Shown: positions 43,726 through 53,750 of the stretch, one piece after another | Numbering within the stretch: position 1 is the first letter of the stretch | Layout of the letters: each line of letters begins with the position of its first letter | Source: Methylophilaceae bacterium | GTDB lineage: Bacteria > Pseudomonadota > Gammaproteobacteria > Burkholderiales > Methylophilaceae | Direction of reading: 5' to 3' | Assembly: GCA_905339275.1 (NCBI GenBank) | Contig: CAJPFK010000001.1 | Span: forward strand, 1,116,001 to 1,180,000 | Length of the DNA: 64,000 nt | Translations under genes and position numbers: made by a program | Notes under the pieces: model-generated | What the model saw: only the letters and a program-made list of their open reading frames with translations | Database searches by the model: none | What the model was told of the DNA's origin: nothing

Positions 43726-45567
43726 ATGACGAAAGTATATGTTTCAGAACTTGTTTTGAGAGACGGACACCAATCTCTCATCGCAACCCGCATGCGTACC
43801 GACGACATGCTGCCCATCTGCTCGAAACTGGATGCAATCGGTTTCTGGTCTCTGGAGGCATGGGGCGGCGCGACGTTCGATGCATGTGTGCGATATCTCA
43901 GGGAGGACCCCTGGGAGCGCCTGAAAAAGCTGCGCAAGGCATTGCCCAACAGCCGTATTCAAATGCTGCTGCGCGGGCAGAACCTGCTCGGCTATCGCCA
44001 TTACTCCGACGATGTCGTGCGGGCTTTCGTACAAAAATCTGCCGATAACGGCGTGGACGTTTTCCGCATTTTCGATGCCATGAACGACCTGCGCAACCTC
44101 AAGGTGTCCATCGAAGCGGTAAAAGCCGCCGGCAAGCATGCGGAAGGCACGATCAGCTACACCACCAGCCCGGTGCATGATATCCCGCACTTCGTGTCGC
44201 TTGCCAGGGAACTCGAGGCCGCGGGCTGCGACACGCTTGCCATCAAGGATATGGCCGGCCTGCTTACGCCGCAAACAACCGGCGATCTCGTAAAAGCCTT
44301 GCGCCAGGCCATTAGCCTGCCTATTCACTTGCACAGCCATGCGACTTCGGGCTTGTCTGCCATGAGCTTTCTCAAGGGCGTAGAAGCGGGCGCAACCATA
44401 CTGGATACATGCAACTCGGCATTCGGCGAGGGCGCGAGCCACTCCTCCACCGAAAGCATTGTTGCCGCGCTCCAGGGCACCGAATACGACACGGGCCTGA
44501 ATCTGGTCGCTTTGCAGGAAATAACCGCTTATCTCCGCGAGGTACGCAAGAAATACTGGCAGTTCGAGAGCGACTTCACCGGCGTAGATACACGCGTGCT
44601 GGTCAATCAGGTCCCGGGCGGCATGATTTCCAACCTGTCCAATCAGTTGAAAGAGCAAGGCGCACTGAACCGGATGGATGAGGTACTGGCTGAGATCCCC
44701 CGCGTACGCGAGGACCTGGGATTCCCGCCGCTGGTAACGCCCACCTCGCAAATCGTGGGTACACAGGCAGTATTGAACGTGATGACAGGCGCGCGTTACA
44801 AATCCGTGACGACAGAAGTAAAAAACTACCTGCTGGGCCAATATGGCAAGGCGCCCGGTACGGTAAACCAGGATGTCAAGAACCTGGCCGTGGGTAACGC
44901 CGAGGTCATCGAATGCCGTCCGGCAGACCTGCTTGATGACGAAATGGAGAAATTACGCCTCGAGACCGCCGGCTTGGCCAAGGGAGAGGAAGATGTTCTC
45001 ACCTACGCCATGTTCCCCGATATGGCGAAAACCTTCCTGCAGGAGCGCAATGCCGGCTCGCTCAAGGCAGAACCCCTGCATCACAAGGAAAATGCCGCGG
45101 CCAACGCAGCGCGTTACGCACCTAATGAATTCAAGGTCACCTTGCATGGAGAAACTTTCCATATCAAATTGACCGGTAGCGGCCATGCCGGCGAGGAACA
45201 ACGCCCGTTCTATGTATCGGTCGACGGCATTGCCGAAGAAGTCATCGTTGAAACGCTGAGCGAAGTCGAAGTTTCCGGCGGAAAAACAAACGGCAAGAAG
45301 AAAACCGTGTCCTCGAATGAAGGCAATGGCCGCCCTCGCCCTACGCATGAAGGCTGTGTGACGACTGCCATGCCGGGTACCATCGTCGATGTGAAAGTAT
45401 CGGCCGGCGACAAGGTCAATGCGGGTGATGCGGTACTGGTGATCGAAGCCATGAAAATGGAAAACGAAATCCAGGCACCCAAATCCGGCATCGTCGTCGC
45501 GGTGCATGTCAAGAAAGGCGACTCAGTCACCCCTGATGAATCGCTCCTGGAAATTCAACCCGCTTGA
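43726..45567 (+). CDS. pycB: Pyruvate carboxylase subunit B (carboxyltransferase plus biotin carrier; OadA-like)
   Basis: A 613-residue protein. The N-terminal carboxyltransferase TIM barrel has metal and substrate motifs RDGHQSL (about 12-18) and HLHSHATSGL (about 204-213), with a carboxylation-lysine region AIKDMAG. A Pro/charged linker is followed by a biotinyl domain with the biotin lysine K577 in EAMKMEN. The same family contains the alpha subunit of Na+-pumping oxaloacetate decarboxylase, but no oadB or oadG is nearby, so pyruvate carboxylase is preferred. A terminator follows. Confidence 0.92.
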   Translation: MTKVYVSELVLRDGHQSLIATRMRTDDMLPICSKLDAIGFWSLEAWGGATFDACVRYLREDPWERLKKLRKALPNSRIQMLLRGQNLLGYRHYSDDVVRAFVQKSADNGVDVFRIFDAMNDLRNLKVSIEAVKAAGKHAEGTISYTTSPVHDIPHFVSLARELEAAGCDTLAIKDMAGLLTPQTTGDLVKALRQAISLPIHLHSHATSGLSAMSFLKGVEAGATILDTCNSAFGEGASHSSTESIVAALQGTEYDTGLNLVALQEITAYLREVRKKYWQFESDFTGVDTRVLVNQVPGGMISNLSNQLKEQGALNRMDEVLAEIPRVREDLGFPPLVTPTSQIVGTQAVLNVMTGARYKSVTTEVKNYLLGQYGKAPGTVNQDVKNLAVGNAEVIECRPADLLDDEMEKLRLETAGLAKGEEDVLTYAMFPDMAKTFLQERNAGSLKAEPLHHKENAAANAARYAPNEFKVTLHGETFHIKLTGSGHAGEEQRPFYVSVDGIAEEVIVETLSEVEVSGGKTNGKKKTVSSNEGNGRPRPTHEGCVTTAMPGTIVDVKVSAGDKVNAGDAVLVIEAMKMENEIQAPKSGIVVAVHVKKGDSVTPDESLLEIQPA

Positions 45568-45595
45568 TTCAGCGCTTTTAAAGCCTCAAACTTAG

Positions 45596-45625
45596 GCCGG
45601 TAGCGTTTGCGCTGTCGGCTTTTTT
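45596..45625 (+). terminator. Intrinsic terminator after pycB
   Basis: A 10-bp stem with two G-U pairs, GCCGGTAGCG (45596-45605) and CGCTGTCGGC (45610-45619), loop TTTG, followed by six T. It lies 29 bp after the pycB stop. Confidence 0.85.
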
Positions 45626-45651
45626 GTTGCATGGTTAATAAGTTAAACACA

Positions 45652-46236
45652 ATGAACCCACCAAACCTGATTCTCGCATCCTCCTCTGTCTACAGGCGCG
45701 AACTGCTGGAAAAACTGCGGCTTCCGTTTACCACCGTCTCACCCCATGTCGATGAAACACCCTTGCAGGAGGAACCTCCACAAGCAACGGCTTTGCGCCT
45801 GGCCCAGGTAAAAGCACGCAAAATAGCGGAAACGCATGCCGACGCGTTGATTATCGGCTGCGACCAGGTCGCGACACTGGATGGCAAGCAGCTCGGCAAA
45901 CCGTTGACCCACGACAATGCAGTCAGGCAATTGCGCATGATGCGCGGCCGCGAAGTTGCGTTTCATAGCGCGCTCTGCCTGTACAACGCCATGACAGGCA
46001 GCATGCAAGCTGAAGATGTGGTTTCCATGGTACGCTTCCGCGACCTGAACGATACGCAAATTGAAAATTATCTGCGGATGGAACAACCTTACCACTGTGC
46101 TGGCAGCGCAAAATCGGAAGGGCTGGGTATTGCCCTGATTGAATCGATACGGGGAGAGGATCCCAATGCACTGATCGGACTGCCGCTGATACAACTGATA
46201 ACGATGCTGCAGAATGAAGGCGTCAACGCAATATAA
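45652..46236 (+). CDS. Maf-family nucleotide pyrophosphatase (YceF type)
   Basis: A 194-residue enzyme hydrolysing modified nucleotides; the YceF group favours m7GTP. It starts with the loop [17 protein letters not shown], has the catalytic-acid motif [10 protein letters not shown] near residue 68 and [23 protein letters not shown] toward the end. The ATG at 45652 is preferred over in-frame starts at 45607 and 45631, because 45607 lies inside the terminator; no clear ribosome site is seen for any of them. Confidence 0.92.
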   Translation: MNPPNLILASSSVYRRELLEKLRLPFTTVSPHVDETPLQEEPPQATALRLAQVKARKIAETHADALIIGCDQVATLDGKQLGKPLTHDNAVRQLRMMRGREVAFHSALCLYNAMTGSMQAEDVVSMVRFRDLNDTQIENYLRMEQPYHCAGSAKSEGLGIALIESIRGEDPNALIGLPLIQLITMLQNEGVNAI

Positions 46237-46275
46237 CCGGAAACGTTCTGGGAATTTACTTCTGGAGAAACCAAC

Positions 46276-47715
46276 ATGCTCAAACCCGATATTCTTGCCT
46301 GCTGCATCGCAACCTCGCTTGCTCTTAACATTCCCGGTGCCCTGGCTGAAGAAACCCGCAGCACGCTGGACGACCAGCAGGAAGTCGCCGTCACGATTTA
46401 TAACAGCAACCTGGCGCTGGTCAAGGATCAGCGCAAGATCAAACTGAAAACAGGCCTCAACAGCGTGGCATTGCGCGATGTCAGTGCACAGATCCGGCCG
46501 GAAACTGCCCTGCTGAGAAGCCTGGGCGGTTCGCTATCGGTGCTGGAACAAAACTTTGATTTCGACTTGCTCACTCCGCAGAAACTGCTCGAGAAATTTG
46601 TCGGTAAATCCGTTGGCATTATCAGAACCAACCCGGCCACGGGTGTGGAAAGCCATGAGCAGGCGCAAGTGCTCGCCGCCAGTAACGGCGTGGTGCTCAA
46701 AATTGGCGACCGCATAGAAACTGGCATTCCGGGCCGTATCGTCTATAGCGATGTCCCAGCCAACCTGCGCGACCGTCCTACGCTGGTTGTGCAACTGAAC
46801 AACAAGACGGCGGCTGAACAGAATGTCGAGCTGAGTTACCTGACAGGCGGCCTGGCCTGGAAAGCCGATTACGTCGCGGAGCTGAATGCCGGTGACGACA
46901 AACTCGATTTATCCGGCTGGGTCACGCTGAGCAACACCAGCGGCACAACCTATCGTAACGCCAGGCTGCAACTGGTTGCGGGAGACGTCAATCGCGTACA
47001 GGAACATTTCCCGATGGCGATGGAGTCTGCCAGGGTAATGAAAAGCATGGACATGGCGGCTTCAACACCCATGTCCGAGGAGTCGCTGCTGGAATACCAT
47101 CTCTACACACTGGACAGGCCTACAACGATTGCCGAGAACCAGACCAAGCAGGTTGCCCTGCTTTCCGCAACTGGCATCCCCGCGCGCAAGGAGCTCGTTC
47201 TAAGAGGTGCGGATTATTATTACCAATCGAGTTACGGCGACCTGGGCCAGAAAATAAAGGTCGGCGTCTTTGTCGAGTTCGATAACAAGGAGAGCGCCAG
47301 ACTGGGCATGCCTTTGCCTAAAGGCATCATGCGCGTCTACAAGAAAGACAGTGCCGGCAACGCCCAGTTCGTCGGCGAAGACCGTATCGATCACACGCCC
47401 AAGAATGAGAGCGTACGACTCAAACTTGGCGAGGCCTTCGATGTGACCGCAGACAAAAAACAGACGGACTTCAGGAAACTGCCGAACCCGGCCAAAGGCA
47501 GCAGCTCCTTTGAAAGCGCCTACGAGATCGTACTGAAGAACGCCAAGAAAGAACGCGTTACTGTAACCGTGCAGGAACCGATTCCTGGCGACTGGAAAAT
47601 CCTCAAATCCAGCCACCCCGGCGATAAGGTTGCCAGCAATACCGCAGTATGGAAGATTGATATCCCTGCCGAAGGCAAAACCACCCTGACTTATCGCGTA
47701 CAAGTGAAGTATTGA
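46276..47715 (+). CDS. DUF4139-domain exported protein, function unknown
   Basis: A 479-residue protein with a signal peptide (cleavage after GALA, about residue 24). The N-terminal part has the mixed-strand region VAVTIYNSNLALVKDQRKIKL, and the body carries the DUF4139 pattern VELSYLTGGLAWKADYVAEL and LSGWVTLSNTSGTTYRNARLQLVAGDVN, seen as an Ig-like beta sandwich set. The end, TAVWKIDIPAEGKTTLTYRVQV, is typical. GGAG precedes the ATG. The stop overlaps the next gene's ATG. No enzymatic motif is recognised; role in the envelope is inferred from the signal peptide. Confidence 0.85.
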   Translation: MLKPDILACCIATSLALNIPGALAEETRSTLDDQQEVAVTIYNSNLALVKDQRKIKLKTGLNSVALRDVSAQIRPETALLRSLGGSLSVLEQNFDFDLLTPQKLLEKFVGKSVGIIRTNPATGVESHEQAQVLAASNGVVLKIGDRIETGIPGRIVYSDVPANLRDRPTLVVQLNNKTAAEQNVELSYLTGGLAWKADYVAELNAGDDKLDLSGWVTLSNTSGTTYRNARLQLVAGDVNRVQEHFPMAMESARVMKSMDMAASTPMSEESLLEYHLYTLDRPTTIAENQTKQVALLSATGIPARKELVLRGADYYYQSSYGDLGQKIKVGVFVEFDNKESARLGMPLPKGIMRVYKKDSAGNAQFVGEDRIDHTPKNESVRLKLGEAFDVTADKKQTDFRKLPNPAKGSSSFESAYEIVLKNAKKERVTVTVQEPIPGDWKILKSSHPGDKVASNTAVWKIDIPAEGKTTLTYRVQVKY

Positions 47716-48428
47716 TGCCACATGGAACGCTTTACCTGATCCCGGTAACCCTGGGGGATGATCATTTTGCAGGTGTCCTGCCGGTACAGGTTGTCGATGT
47801 CGCGCGCCGGCTGGACACTTTCGTCGTCGAGAACGAAAAGTCGGCCAGGCGTTTCCTCGGCAGTATCAAGACCATCAAACCGGTGCGTGAACTGGTATTG
47901 CTGACGCTTAACGAACATACGGCGGAGAAGGACATTCCCGCCCTGCTGGAACCGCTGTTATCCGGCAAGGATGTTGGCGTCATGTCCGAAGCCGGGTGCC
48001 CGGGCATCGCCGACCCAGGCGCAAAACTTGTCGCGCTGGCGCATCGCAAGGGTATCCAGGTAAAACCCCTGGTTGGTCCGTCTTCAATACTCCTGGCATT
48101 AATTGCGTCAGGCCTGGACGGCCAGCGTTTCAGTTTTCTGGGCTATCTGCCGGCCGAGAAGTCGGCACGGATACTGAAACTGAAAGAAATCGAAAATCGC
48201 TCTGCAAAAGCCGGTGAAACCCAGATATTCATCGAGACGCCCTACCGTAACCAGCACCTGCTGGAAGATCTCGTTGTTCACTGCCACGACCAAACCAGAT
48301 TGTGTGTAGCTTCCAACCTGACGCTTGAAAACGAGCTGATTCAGAGCAGATCGGTTGCCGAATGGAGAAAATCGACTCTGCCAAACCTGCATAAACAACC
48401 GACCGTATTTTTACTGCTGGCATCCTGA
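47715..48428 (+). CDS. RsmI-like SAM-dependent methyltransferase (tetrapyrrole methylase superfamily)
   Basis: A 237-residue protein of the family that includes RsmI (16S rRNA 2'-O-methyltransferase). The motifs VMSEAGCPGIADPG, GPSSILLALIASGLDGQRFSFLGYLP and IFIETPYRNQHLLEDL match the family. It is shorter than canonical RsmI (about 280) and lacks the opening ATPIGNLGD loop, having LIPVTLGDD instead, so it is the paralog often found beside maf. Target unknown. The ATG at 47715 overlaps the previous stop (TGATG). Confidence 0.9.
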   Translation: MPHGTLYLIPVTLGDDHFAGVLPVQVVDVARRLDTFVVENEKSARRFLGSIKTIKPVRELVLLTLNEHTAEKDIPALLEPLLSGKDVGVMSEAGCPGIADPGAKLVALAHRKGIQVKPLVGPSSILLALIASGLDGQRFSFLGYLPAEKSARILKLKEIENRSAKAGETQIFIETPYRNQHLLEDLVVHCHDQTRLCVASNLTLENELIQSRSVAEWRKSTLPNLHKQPTVFLLLAS

Positions 48429-48485
48429 CTGCAATATGCGGTAAATTCGGCTTTATCGGGATGCTCTCGCAGCAGGAGATTGAAA

Positions 48486-49076
48486 ATGCAAGGACGGATG
48501 CTTGAACGGGTTTGTATGGGACTGTTTTTTACCGGTGCCGTTCTTGGCGCTAACGCCGGCGAAGATCGCTACGCGGAATACACCGAAGAAAGCCGCAAAA
48601 TCTCGCAGGAATTCATGCAGCAACTCGCCGGCACATTGAAACAGCAGCTCGAATCCGCTGGCACGGAAAGCGCAATCAGCATATGCAAGGAAGTCGCCCC
48701 TGCACTGGCCCGGCAATATTCCGTCGATGGCCGCATCGTCAGACGCGTTTCCCTGAAACCGCGCAACCAGTCCATGGGCAGGCCCAGCCTTGAAGAAAAG
48801 GCAGTGCTGGATGATTTTGATGAACGACAACGTGCCGGCTCCCCTGCAGCCGCCATGGAGCATGCGGCGGCATACCAGGATGCGCAAGGCAGGTGGTTCC
48901 ACTACATGAAAGCCATTCCGACCCAGCCGCTGTGCCTGCAATGCCACGGCAAACAACAGGACATTTCTGCAAGTGTCAGAGCGCTGCTGGCAAAAGAGTA
49001 TCCCGCAGACCAAGCCGTCGGTTACGGTTTGGGGGAAATCCGCGGCGCCATCTCCATCAGGACACCGCTCAAATAG
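48486..49076 (+). CDS. DUF3365-domain exported protein with one c-type haem site
   Basis: A 196-residue protein with a signal peptide (cleavage near GANAG, about residue 24). One haem c motif CLQCH is at residues 150-154, in the context PTQPLCLQCHGK typical of DUF3365 (Tll0287-like) proteins, which resemble sensor-type haem domains. The start at 48486 is preferred because AGGAGA lies 7 nt before it; a TTG at 48480 is also open. It ends only 4 bp from the convergent rnhB. Probable periplasmic electron-transfer or sensing protein. Confidence 0.87.
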   Translation: MQGRMLERVCMGLFFTGAVLGANAGEDRYAEYTEESRKISQEFMQQLAGTLKQQLESAGTESAISICKEVAPALARQYSVDGRIVRRVSLKPRNQSMGRPSLEEKAVLDDFDERQRAGSPAAAMEHAAAYQDAQGRWFHYMKAIPTQPLCLQCHGKQQDISASVRALLAKEYPADQAVGYGLGEIRGAISIRTPLK

Positions 49077-49080
49077 ACAT

Positions 49081-49677
49081 CTACCCGGCTAGCAGCAACT
49101 TCCTGACCGGGCCATAGCTGCGACGGTGAATCGCAGATACGCCATGCTGCTGGAGCCTCAGCATGTGCTCCTTCGTCGGATAGCCCTTGTGTTTGGCAAA
49201 ATCATATTCCGGATGTAGCAGATCAAGTGCCCGCATTTCTTCATCGCGTGCAGTTTTTGCCAGTATCGAAGCCGCTGCGATTGCAGGCTCCTTGCTATCG
49301 CCCTTGACGATAGCCCGGGCGGGAATATTCATCCTGGGGCAATGCAGGCCATCCACCAGGAGCTGTTGCGGCACAACCAAACCACCCTGGATATCCTTCA
49401 ACTGCTCGACGGCACGCTTCATCGCGAGCAGGCTTGCCTGCAGAATGTTGATTTCGTCGATTTCCTCGACACTGCTGCTGGCGATGGCCCACGCCAAAGC
49501 ATGTTGTTTGATCTGCAGCGCCAACGATTCCCGGCGGCTTGCGGACAGCGTCTTCGAATCCGCCAACCCATGAATCGGGGATTGCGGGTTCAAAATGACG
49601 GCAGCAGCATAGACGGCCCCTGCCAGCGGACCACGACCAGCCTCGTCTACGCCGCAAACCAGCAAGCTGCTGCTCAT
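49081..49677 (-). CDS. rnhB: Ribonuclease HII
   Basis: A 198-residue enzyme removing RNA from RNA-DNA hybrids. Catalytic acidic residues are in [14 protein letters not shown] (D and E near 11-12) and in LVDGLH near 110, plus [24 protein letters not shown]. It is the last gene of the lpx operon: its start overlaps the lpxB stop. The plus-strand neighbour ends 4 bp away. Confidence 0.96.
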   Translation of the reverse strand: MSSSLLVCGVDEAGRGPLAGAVYAAAVILNPQSPIHGLADSKTLSASRRESLALQIKQHALAWAIASSSVEEIDEINILQASLLAMKRAVEQLKDIQGGLVVPQQLLVDGLHCPRMNIPARAIVKGDSKEPAIAAASILAKTARDEEMRALDLLHPEYDFAKHKGYPTKEHMLRLQQHGVSAIHRRSYGPVRKLLLAG

Positions 49678-50810
49678 CGAAGATAGCCGAGAATGGCATC
49701 TGCTGCCTTCTCGTCGGTATTCTGGCGAAGCGTTTCATGGATGCGCGTGAATTCCGCGCGTATGTCCGCCATGAGCGTTTTATTGCTTATCAGCCGCAAT
49801 GCAGCCTCGGCGAGCTTCTCCGGTGTCGCATCATGCTGTAACAATTCAGGCACGACAAAACGCCCGGCCAGGACATTGGGCAGGCCGACATATGGCAAAT
49901 AATTCATGCGCTTGAGCAATTGCCAACTCAAAGCCGGCATACGATAAGTGATCACCATGGGACGCTTGATCAAGGCAGCTTCCAGGGTTGCGGTCCCGGA
50001 AGCGACAATTACGGCGTCTGCGGCTTCCATCGCCAGGTGCGCATGCCCGAACAGAATCTGTATGGGTAAGTCATATGCCTGATTATCATAGATGGCCTGC
50101 TCGAAAATAGCGCGGGTTTCTCTGGTCACCAGGGGCACCAGGAATTTCACATCCGGCTGTTCAGCCAATATCAATCCGGCAGTCTTCACATACAAGTCGG
50201 CCAACTGCCTGACTTCGCTCTGGCGGCTGCCCGGCAGCATGGCAATCACCAATGCAGAGTTCGCCAGCTTGAGATTCTCGCGGGCAGCATTGATGTCCGG
50301 TTGTAATGGCAGCATATCGGCAAGGGGATGCCCGACATAAGTGACTGGAATCTTCGCCCGCTCATAAATAGCCGGCTCGAATGGAAACAGCGCCAGCATA
50401 TGCGACACTGCGTGTTTTATTTTACGCAGACGGCTTTTACGCCATGCCCAGATCGAAGGGCTTACGTAATGTATCGTAGTGATGCCGTTGTTCTTAAGGC
50501 TGCGCTCCAGGCTGAAATTAAAGTCCGGCGCATCGATGCCAATGAAAATATCCGGTGGATTCTGTAAGAAATGCTGAAGCAACTGCCTGCGCATCTTGAG
50601 CAGGCCCGGTAAATGGCGTATTACCTCGACATAACCGCGGACTGACAGGCGCTCCATCGGGAAAAGGGTTTTTGCCCCTTCGGCCAGCATCTTCGGCCCG
50701 GCAATTCCGATGAAATCGAGGTCGGGCCTGCGCTTCTTTAGCGCACGAATCAGGTGACTGCCAAGCAAATCCCCTGAAGCCTCTCCAGCTACGATCGCAA
50801 TAGTCGGCAT
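49674..50810 (-). CDS. lpxB: Lipid-A-disaccharide synthase
   Basis: A 378-residue glycosyltransferase joining UDP-diacylglucosamine and lipid X. The N-terminus [18 protein letters not shown] is diagnostic, as are [13 protein letters not shown] and [22 protein letters not shown]. It follows lpxA by 12 bp and overlaps rnhB by 4 bp. Confidence 0.96.
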   Translation of the reverse strand: MPTIAIVAGEASGDLLGSHLIRALKKRRPDLDFIGIAGPKMLAEGAKTLFPMERLSVRGYVEVIRHLPGLLKMRRQLLQHFLQNPPDIFIGIDAPDFNFSLERSLKNNGITTIHYVSPSIWAWRKSRLRKIKHAVSHMLALFPFEPAIYERAKIPVTYVGHPLADMLPLQPDINAARENLKLANSALVIAMLPGSRQSEVRQLADLYVKTAGLILAEQPDVKFLVPLVTRETRAIFEQAIYDNQAYDLPIQILFGHAHLAMEAADAVIVASGTATLEAALIKRPMVITYRMPALSWQLLKRMNYLPYVGLPNVLAGRFVVPELLQHDATPEKLAEAALRLISNKTLMADIRAEFTRIHETLRQNTDEKAADAILGYLR

Positions 50811-50822
50811 GCGATGGACTTT

Positions 50823-51605
50823 CTAACGAACGATACCGCGAGTAGAGATATTCAGGAAATCCAGCAACAGGCTGATATCTGAGCATATCTGGATTTGTTT
50901 GGACAGTTCTGCCTTTGCTTCTTCCAGGCTCAGCCCATTACGATAGAGCGTTTTATACGCACGCTTGATCTGCGTAATGCTTTCGGCAGAGAACCCTCTT
51001 CTCTTCAACCCTTCAGAATTGATGCCATGCGGTTTTGCATCATAGCCGGCAGCAGTGACATAAGGGGGAATGTCCTTGAACACCACCGAGCCTACTGCCG
51101 TGATGACATGCGAACCTATCTTGCAGAACTGATGAACCAGCGTGAATCCGCCCAGAATGGCGTGATCATGAATATCGACATGCCCGGCCAGGGATGAATT
51201 ATTGGCCAGGATAGTATGATTTCCCACATCGCAATCATGCGCGATATGCACATAGGCCATGATCCAGTTGTCGCTGCCGATACGGGTGGTACCCTTGTCC
51301 TGAACGGTGCCGCGATTGAATGTGCAGAACTCGCGTATCGTATTGCCATCACCGATTTCAAGCAGTGTCGGCTCATCCTTGTATTTCTTGTCCTGCGGCG
51401 CCTCTCCCAGCGACGAGAAATGAAAAATACGATTATCTTTACCGATCCTGGTCGGGCCGTTAATGACGACATGGTTGCCGATAGTCGTGCCACTGTCGAT
51501 GCGGACATGAGCGCCTATCGTCGTATAGGCGCCAACTTCGACATTTGAGTCGAGTTCGGCTTTGGGATCAATAATGGCGGTCGGGTGAATCAAGGCTTGT
51601 GGCAT
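50823..51605 (-). CDS. lpxA: UDP-N-acetylglucosamine O-acyltransferase LpxA
   Basis: A 260-residue left-handed beta-helix acyltransferase, first step of lipid A synthesis. Hexapeptide repeats run from residue 5 to about 185, with the catalytic His in [13 protein letters not shown] near 125, and a C-terminal helical part. It lies between fabZ and lpxB in the conserved order. Confidence 0.96.
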   Translation of the reverse strand: MPQALIHPTAIIDPKAELDSNVEVGAYTTIGAHVRIDSGTTIGNHVVINGPTRIGKDNRIFHFSSLGEAPQDKKYKDEPTLLEIGDGNTIREFCTFNRGTVQDKGTTRIGSDNWIMAYVHIAHDCDVGNHTILANNSSLAGHVDIHDHAILGGFTLVHQFCKIGSHVITAVGSVVFKDIPPYVTAAGYDAKPHGINSEGLKRRGFSAESITQIKRAYKTLYRNGLSLEEAKAELSKQIQICSDISLLLDFLNISTRGIVR

Positions 51606-51644
51606 GCTGGCTTCTGGTAGGGAATGAACTGGACTATCTGCGCG

Positions 51645-52109
51645 TTATTTTTCAATCGCCTTCAATATGCACATGAACTCAGCTTCCGCGACCACTACGC
51701 CATCAACGCTAGCTTCACCGCTATATTTCCAGATACCGCGCAGGATGCGATCAATTTTCACATTCAGGATCAATTGATCACCGGGAGAAACCGGCTTTTT
51801 AAAGCGGGCTTTGTCAATCCCGGCAAAATAATAGACGGAATCATCACTGGGCTTGCTACCCATGGTCTTGAAAGACACAATGGCTGCAGCCTGCGCCATC
51901 GCCTCAACGATCAATACTCCCGGCATCACGGGATGATAGGGAAAATGCCCCGGAAAAAATGGCTCATTGATGGTCACATTCTTGATGGCTGTAATTTCCT
52001 TACCCACCTCGTATGAAACTACGCGGTCCACCAGCACAAACGGGTAGCGATGCGGAAGGTGATTCAATATTTCATGGATATCCATGCTCGTGTCTGCTGG
52101 CTCTGTCAT
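51645..52109 (-). CDS. fabZ: 3-hydroxyacyl-ACP dehydratase FabZ
   Basis: A 154-residue hot-dog fold dehydratase. The catalytic His and Glu are in [24 protein letters not shown] near 52-75. The start at 52109 has GAGGAAAG upstream; [12 protein letters not shown] 8 residues later is an alternative. Located between lpxD and lpxA. Confidence 0.96.
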   Translation of the reverse strand: MTEPADTSMDIHEILNHLPHRYPFVLVDRVVSYEVGKEITAIKNVTINEPFFPGHFPYHPVMPGVLIVEAMAQAAAIVSFKTMGSKPSDDSVYYFAGIDKARFKKPVSPGDQLILNVKIDRILRGIWKYSGEASVDGVVVAEAEFMCILKAIEK

Positions 52110-52118
52110 GGTCTTTCC

Positions 52119-53174
52119 TCAATCCTTGCTGGTTCTATTTGGTTTTTCTATTAATTCGAGTGTTCTTTCCAACTGCTTCACCCGTTCCGTCAGTTCACCC
52201 AGGCGACGTATATGCGCCGCGGTTCTGAGCCAGTCATTGTGCGCCTGAAACGGCATGAGTGCCGTATAGGTATCGGCTTTATTCAACGAACGGGTAATCA
52301 TTGAGCCTGGTGAAATTGTCACACCATCGGCTATATCAAGATGCCCCAGGATCATGGCCGCCCCGCCGATCCTGCAGTGCCGGCCTATCCGCGCACTACC
52401 TGCAATCCCGACACAGCCGGCTATCACGGTATGCGCACCGATGCGGCAATTGTGGCCAATCTGTATCAGATTATCCAGTTTGACGCCCTGCTCGATGACA
52501 GTATCGTCCAGCGCTCCCCGGTCTATCGTTGTATTGGCGCCAATTTCAACGTCATCCTGGATGACGACGGCGCCGACCTGGGGGATTTTTACCCAGCGCC
52601 CATTTTCTTCCGCATAACCAAAGCCGTCTGCGCCAATTATCGTGCCGGAGGCCACCGCACAGTCATTGCCGATCGTGCAGCCATGGTAGACCACGACATT
52701 GGCTGCAATCCTGGTGTTTTCTCCGATACTGACACCGGCCTCAAGCACAGAGCCCGGCCCGACTGCCACATTATCCGCCAATTTGACGTTTTTACCGATG
52801 AATACATTTGAAGCGATACTGCAGGATGCAGGAACAACCGCACTGACATCAATCACTGCGCTTGGATGTATCCCCGCCTCTGTCAACGGGGCCGGATTCA
52901 TCAGCGCTGACAGTTTGGCGAAATAAGCATAAGGATTTTCCGTGACAATTCTAGGTAGGATTGTCACGTCACGACAGGCCGCGTTCACAATGACTGCGCT
53001 GGCCTGAGTATCGCTCAGCTGGGAAAGGTATTTCGGGTTACTGACAAATGTTATCTGCCCCGGTTTTGCATGGCTGAGCGAAGCCAGCCTGTAAACAACC
53101 AGCCCGGCATCACCTACAAGCTCCCCACCCAGCCTTGATACTATTTCCCCAAGGGAATAACCTGTATTGGTCAC
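52119..53174 (-). CDS. lpxD: UDP-3-O-acylglucosamine N-acyltransferase LpxD
   Basis: A 351-residue trimeric beta-helix enzyme. The start is GTG. An N-terminal uridine-binding domain (about 1-100) precedes hexapeptide repeats (about 105-315) with the catalytic His region IQIGHNCRIGAHTVIAG near 240-255, and a C-terminal helix. It follows ompH by 23 bp. Confidence 0.96.
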   Translation of the reverse strand: MTNTGYSLGEIVSRLGGELVGDAGLVVYRLASLSHAKPGQITFVSNPKYLSQLSDTQASAVIVNAACRDVTILPRIVTENPYAYFAKLSALMNPAPLTEAGIHPSAVIDVSAVVPASCSIASNVFIGKNVKLADNVAVGPGSVLEAGVSIGENTRIAANVVVYHGCTIGNDCAVASGTIIGADGFGYAEENGRWVKIPQVGAVVIQDDVEIGANTTIDRGALDDTVIEQGVKLDNLIQIGHNCRIGAHTVIAGCVGIAGSARIGRHCRIGGAAMILGHLDIADGVTISPGSMITRSLNKADTYTALMPFQAHNDWLRTAAHIRRLGELTERVKQLERTLELIEKPNRTSKD

Positions 53175-53197
53175 AGATCAACTTTGCCTGGTATCTC

Positions 53198-53701
53198 TTA
53201 TTTCTTGCCCAATGCTTTCAGAACCTTGTCCGTAATGTCGATTTTTTTGCTGGCGAATGCAACTCCGCCGTAAACCACCAGGTCGTAGCCCTCGGATTCG
53301 GCTACCGAAGTAACAGCCTTGTTGATACGATCCTGCAGGGTGCCGAGCTCTTCATTCTTGCGCAGGTTGATGTCTTCGCGCAATTCACGCTGCTTGCGCT
53401 GGAAATCAATCTTGAGATTCGAAGCATCGCGCTCCTTGTTCTTGCGGTCGGTATCTGAAATGGTCAGGCTATCCTTGTCCAGTTGGGCTTCGATATCTCT
53501 GATCTGCTTCTGTAAGCGCTCAAGCTCCTGCGTGCGCGGGCTGAACTCCTTCTCGAGCTTTTTGCCGGTTTCAGCCGTTTGTGGCGCTTCTTGCAGGATT
53601 TTATCAACCTGTACATAACCAACTTTGAGTTCTGCAGCTTGGGCACTCATGCCGTAGGCAAGAAAGCTGGCCACCAACAGTGATTTAAAAAGCTTATTCA
53701 A
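53198..53701 (-). CDS. skp: OmpH/Skp-family periplasmic chaperone
   Basis: A 167-residue protein with a signal peptide (cleavage after AQAAE, about residue 23) and the Skp pattern: opening strand LKVGYVQVDKILQEAPQTA, a long coiled-coil hairpin rich in Lys, Glu and Gln (about 45-125), and a closing strand YDLVVYGGVAFA. It escorts unfolded outer-membrane proteins to BamA, encoded next door. Confidence 0.93.
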   Translation of the reverse strand: MNKLFKSLLVASFLAYGMSAQAAELKVGYVQVDKILQEAPQTAETGKKLEKEFSPRTQELERLQKQIRDIEAQLDKDSLTISDTDRKNKERDASNLKIDFQRKQRELREDINLRKNEELGTLQDRINKAVTSVAESEGYDLVVYGGVAFASKKIDITDKVLKALGKK

Positions 53702-53750
53702 TTGATTTCTCCTGATTTAAGTCAATTTGTTTCGTCGTTCATCCTAAGTA

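Noticed and set aside
43726-45567. Oxaloacetate decarboxylase sodium pump
   Set aside because: The beta and gamma subunits are missing and biotin carboxylase is encoded next to it, which fits pyruvate carboxylase.
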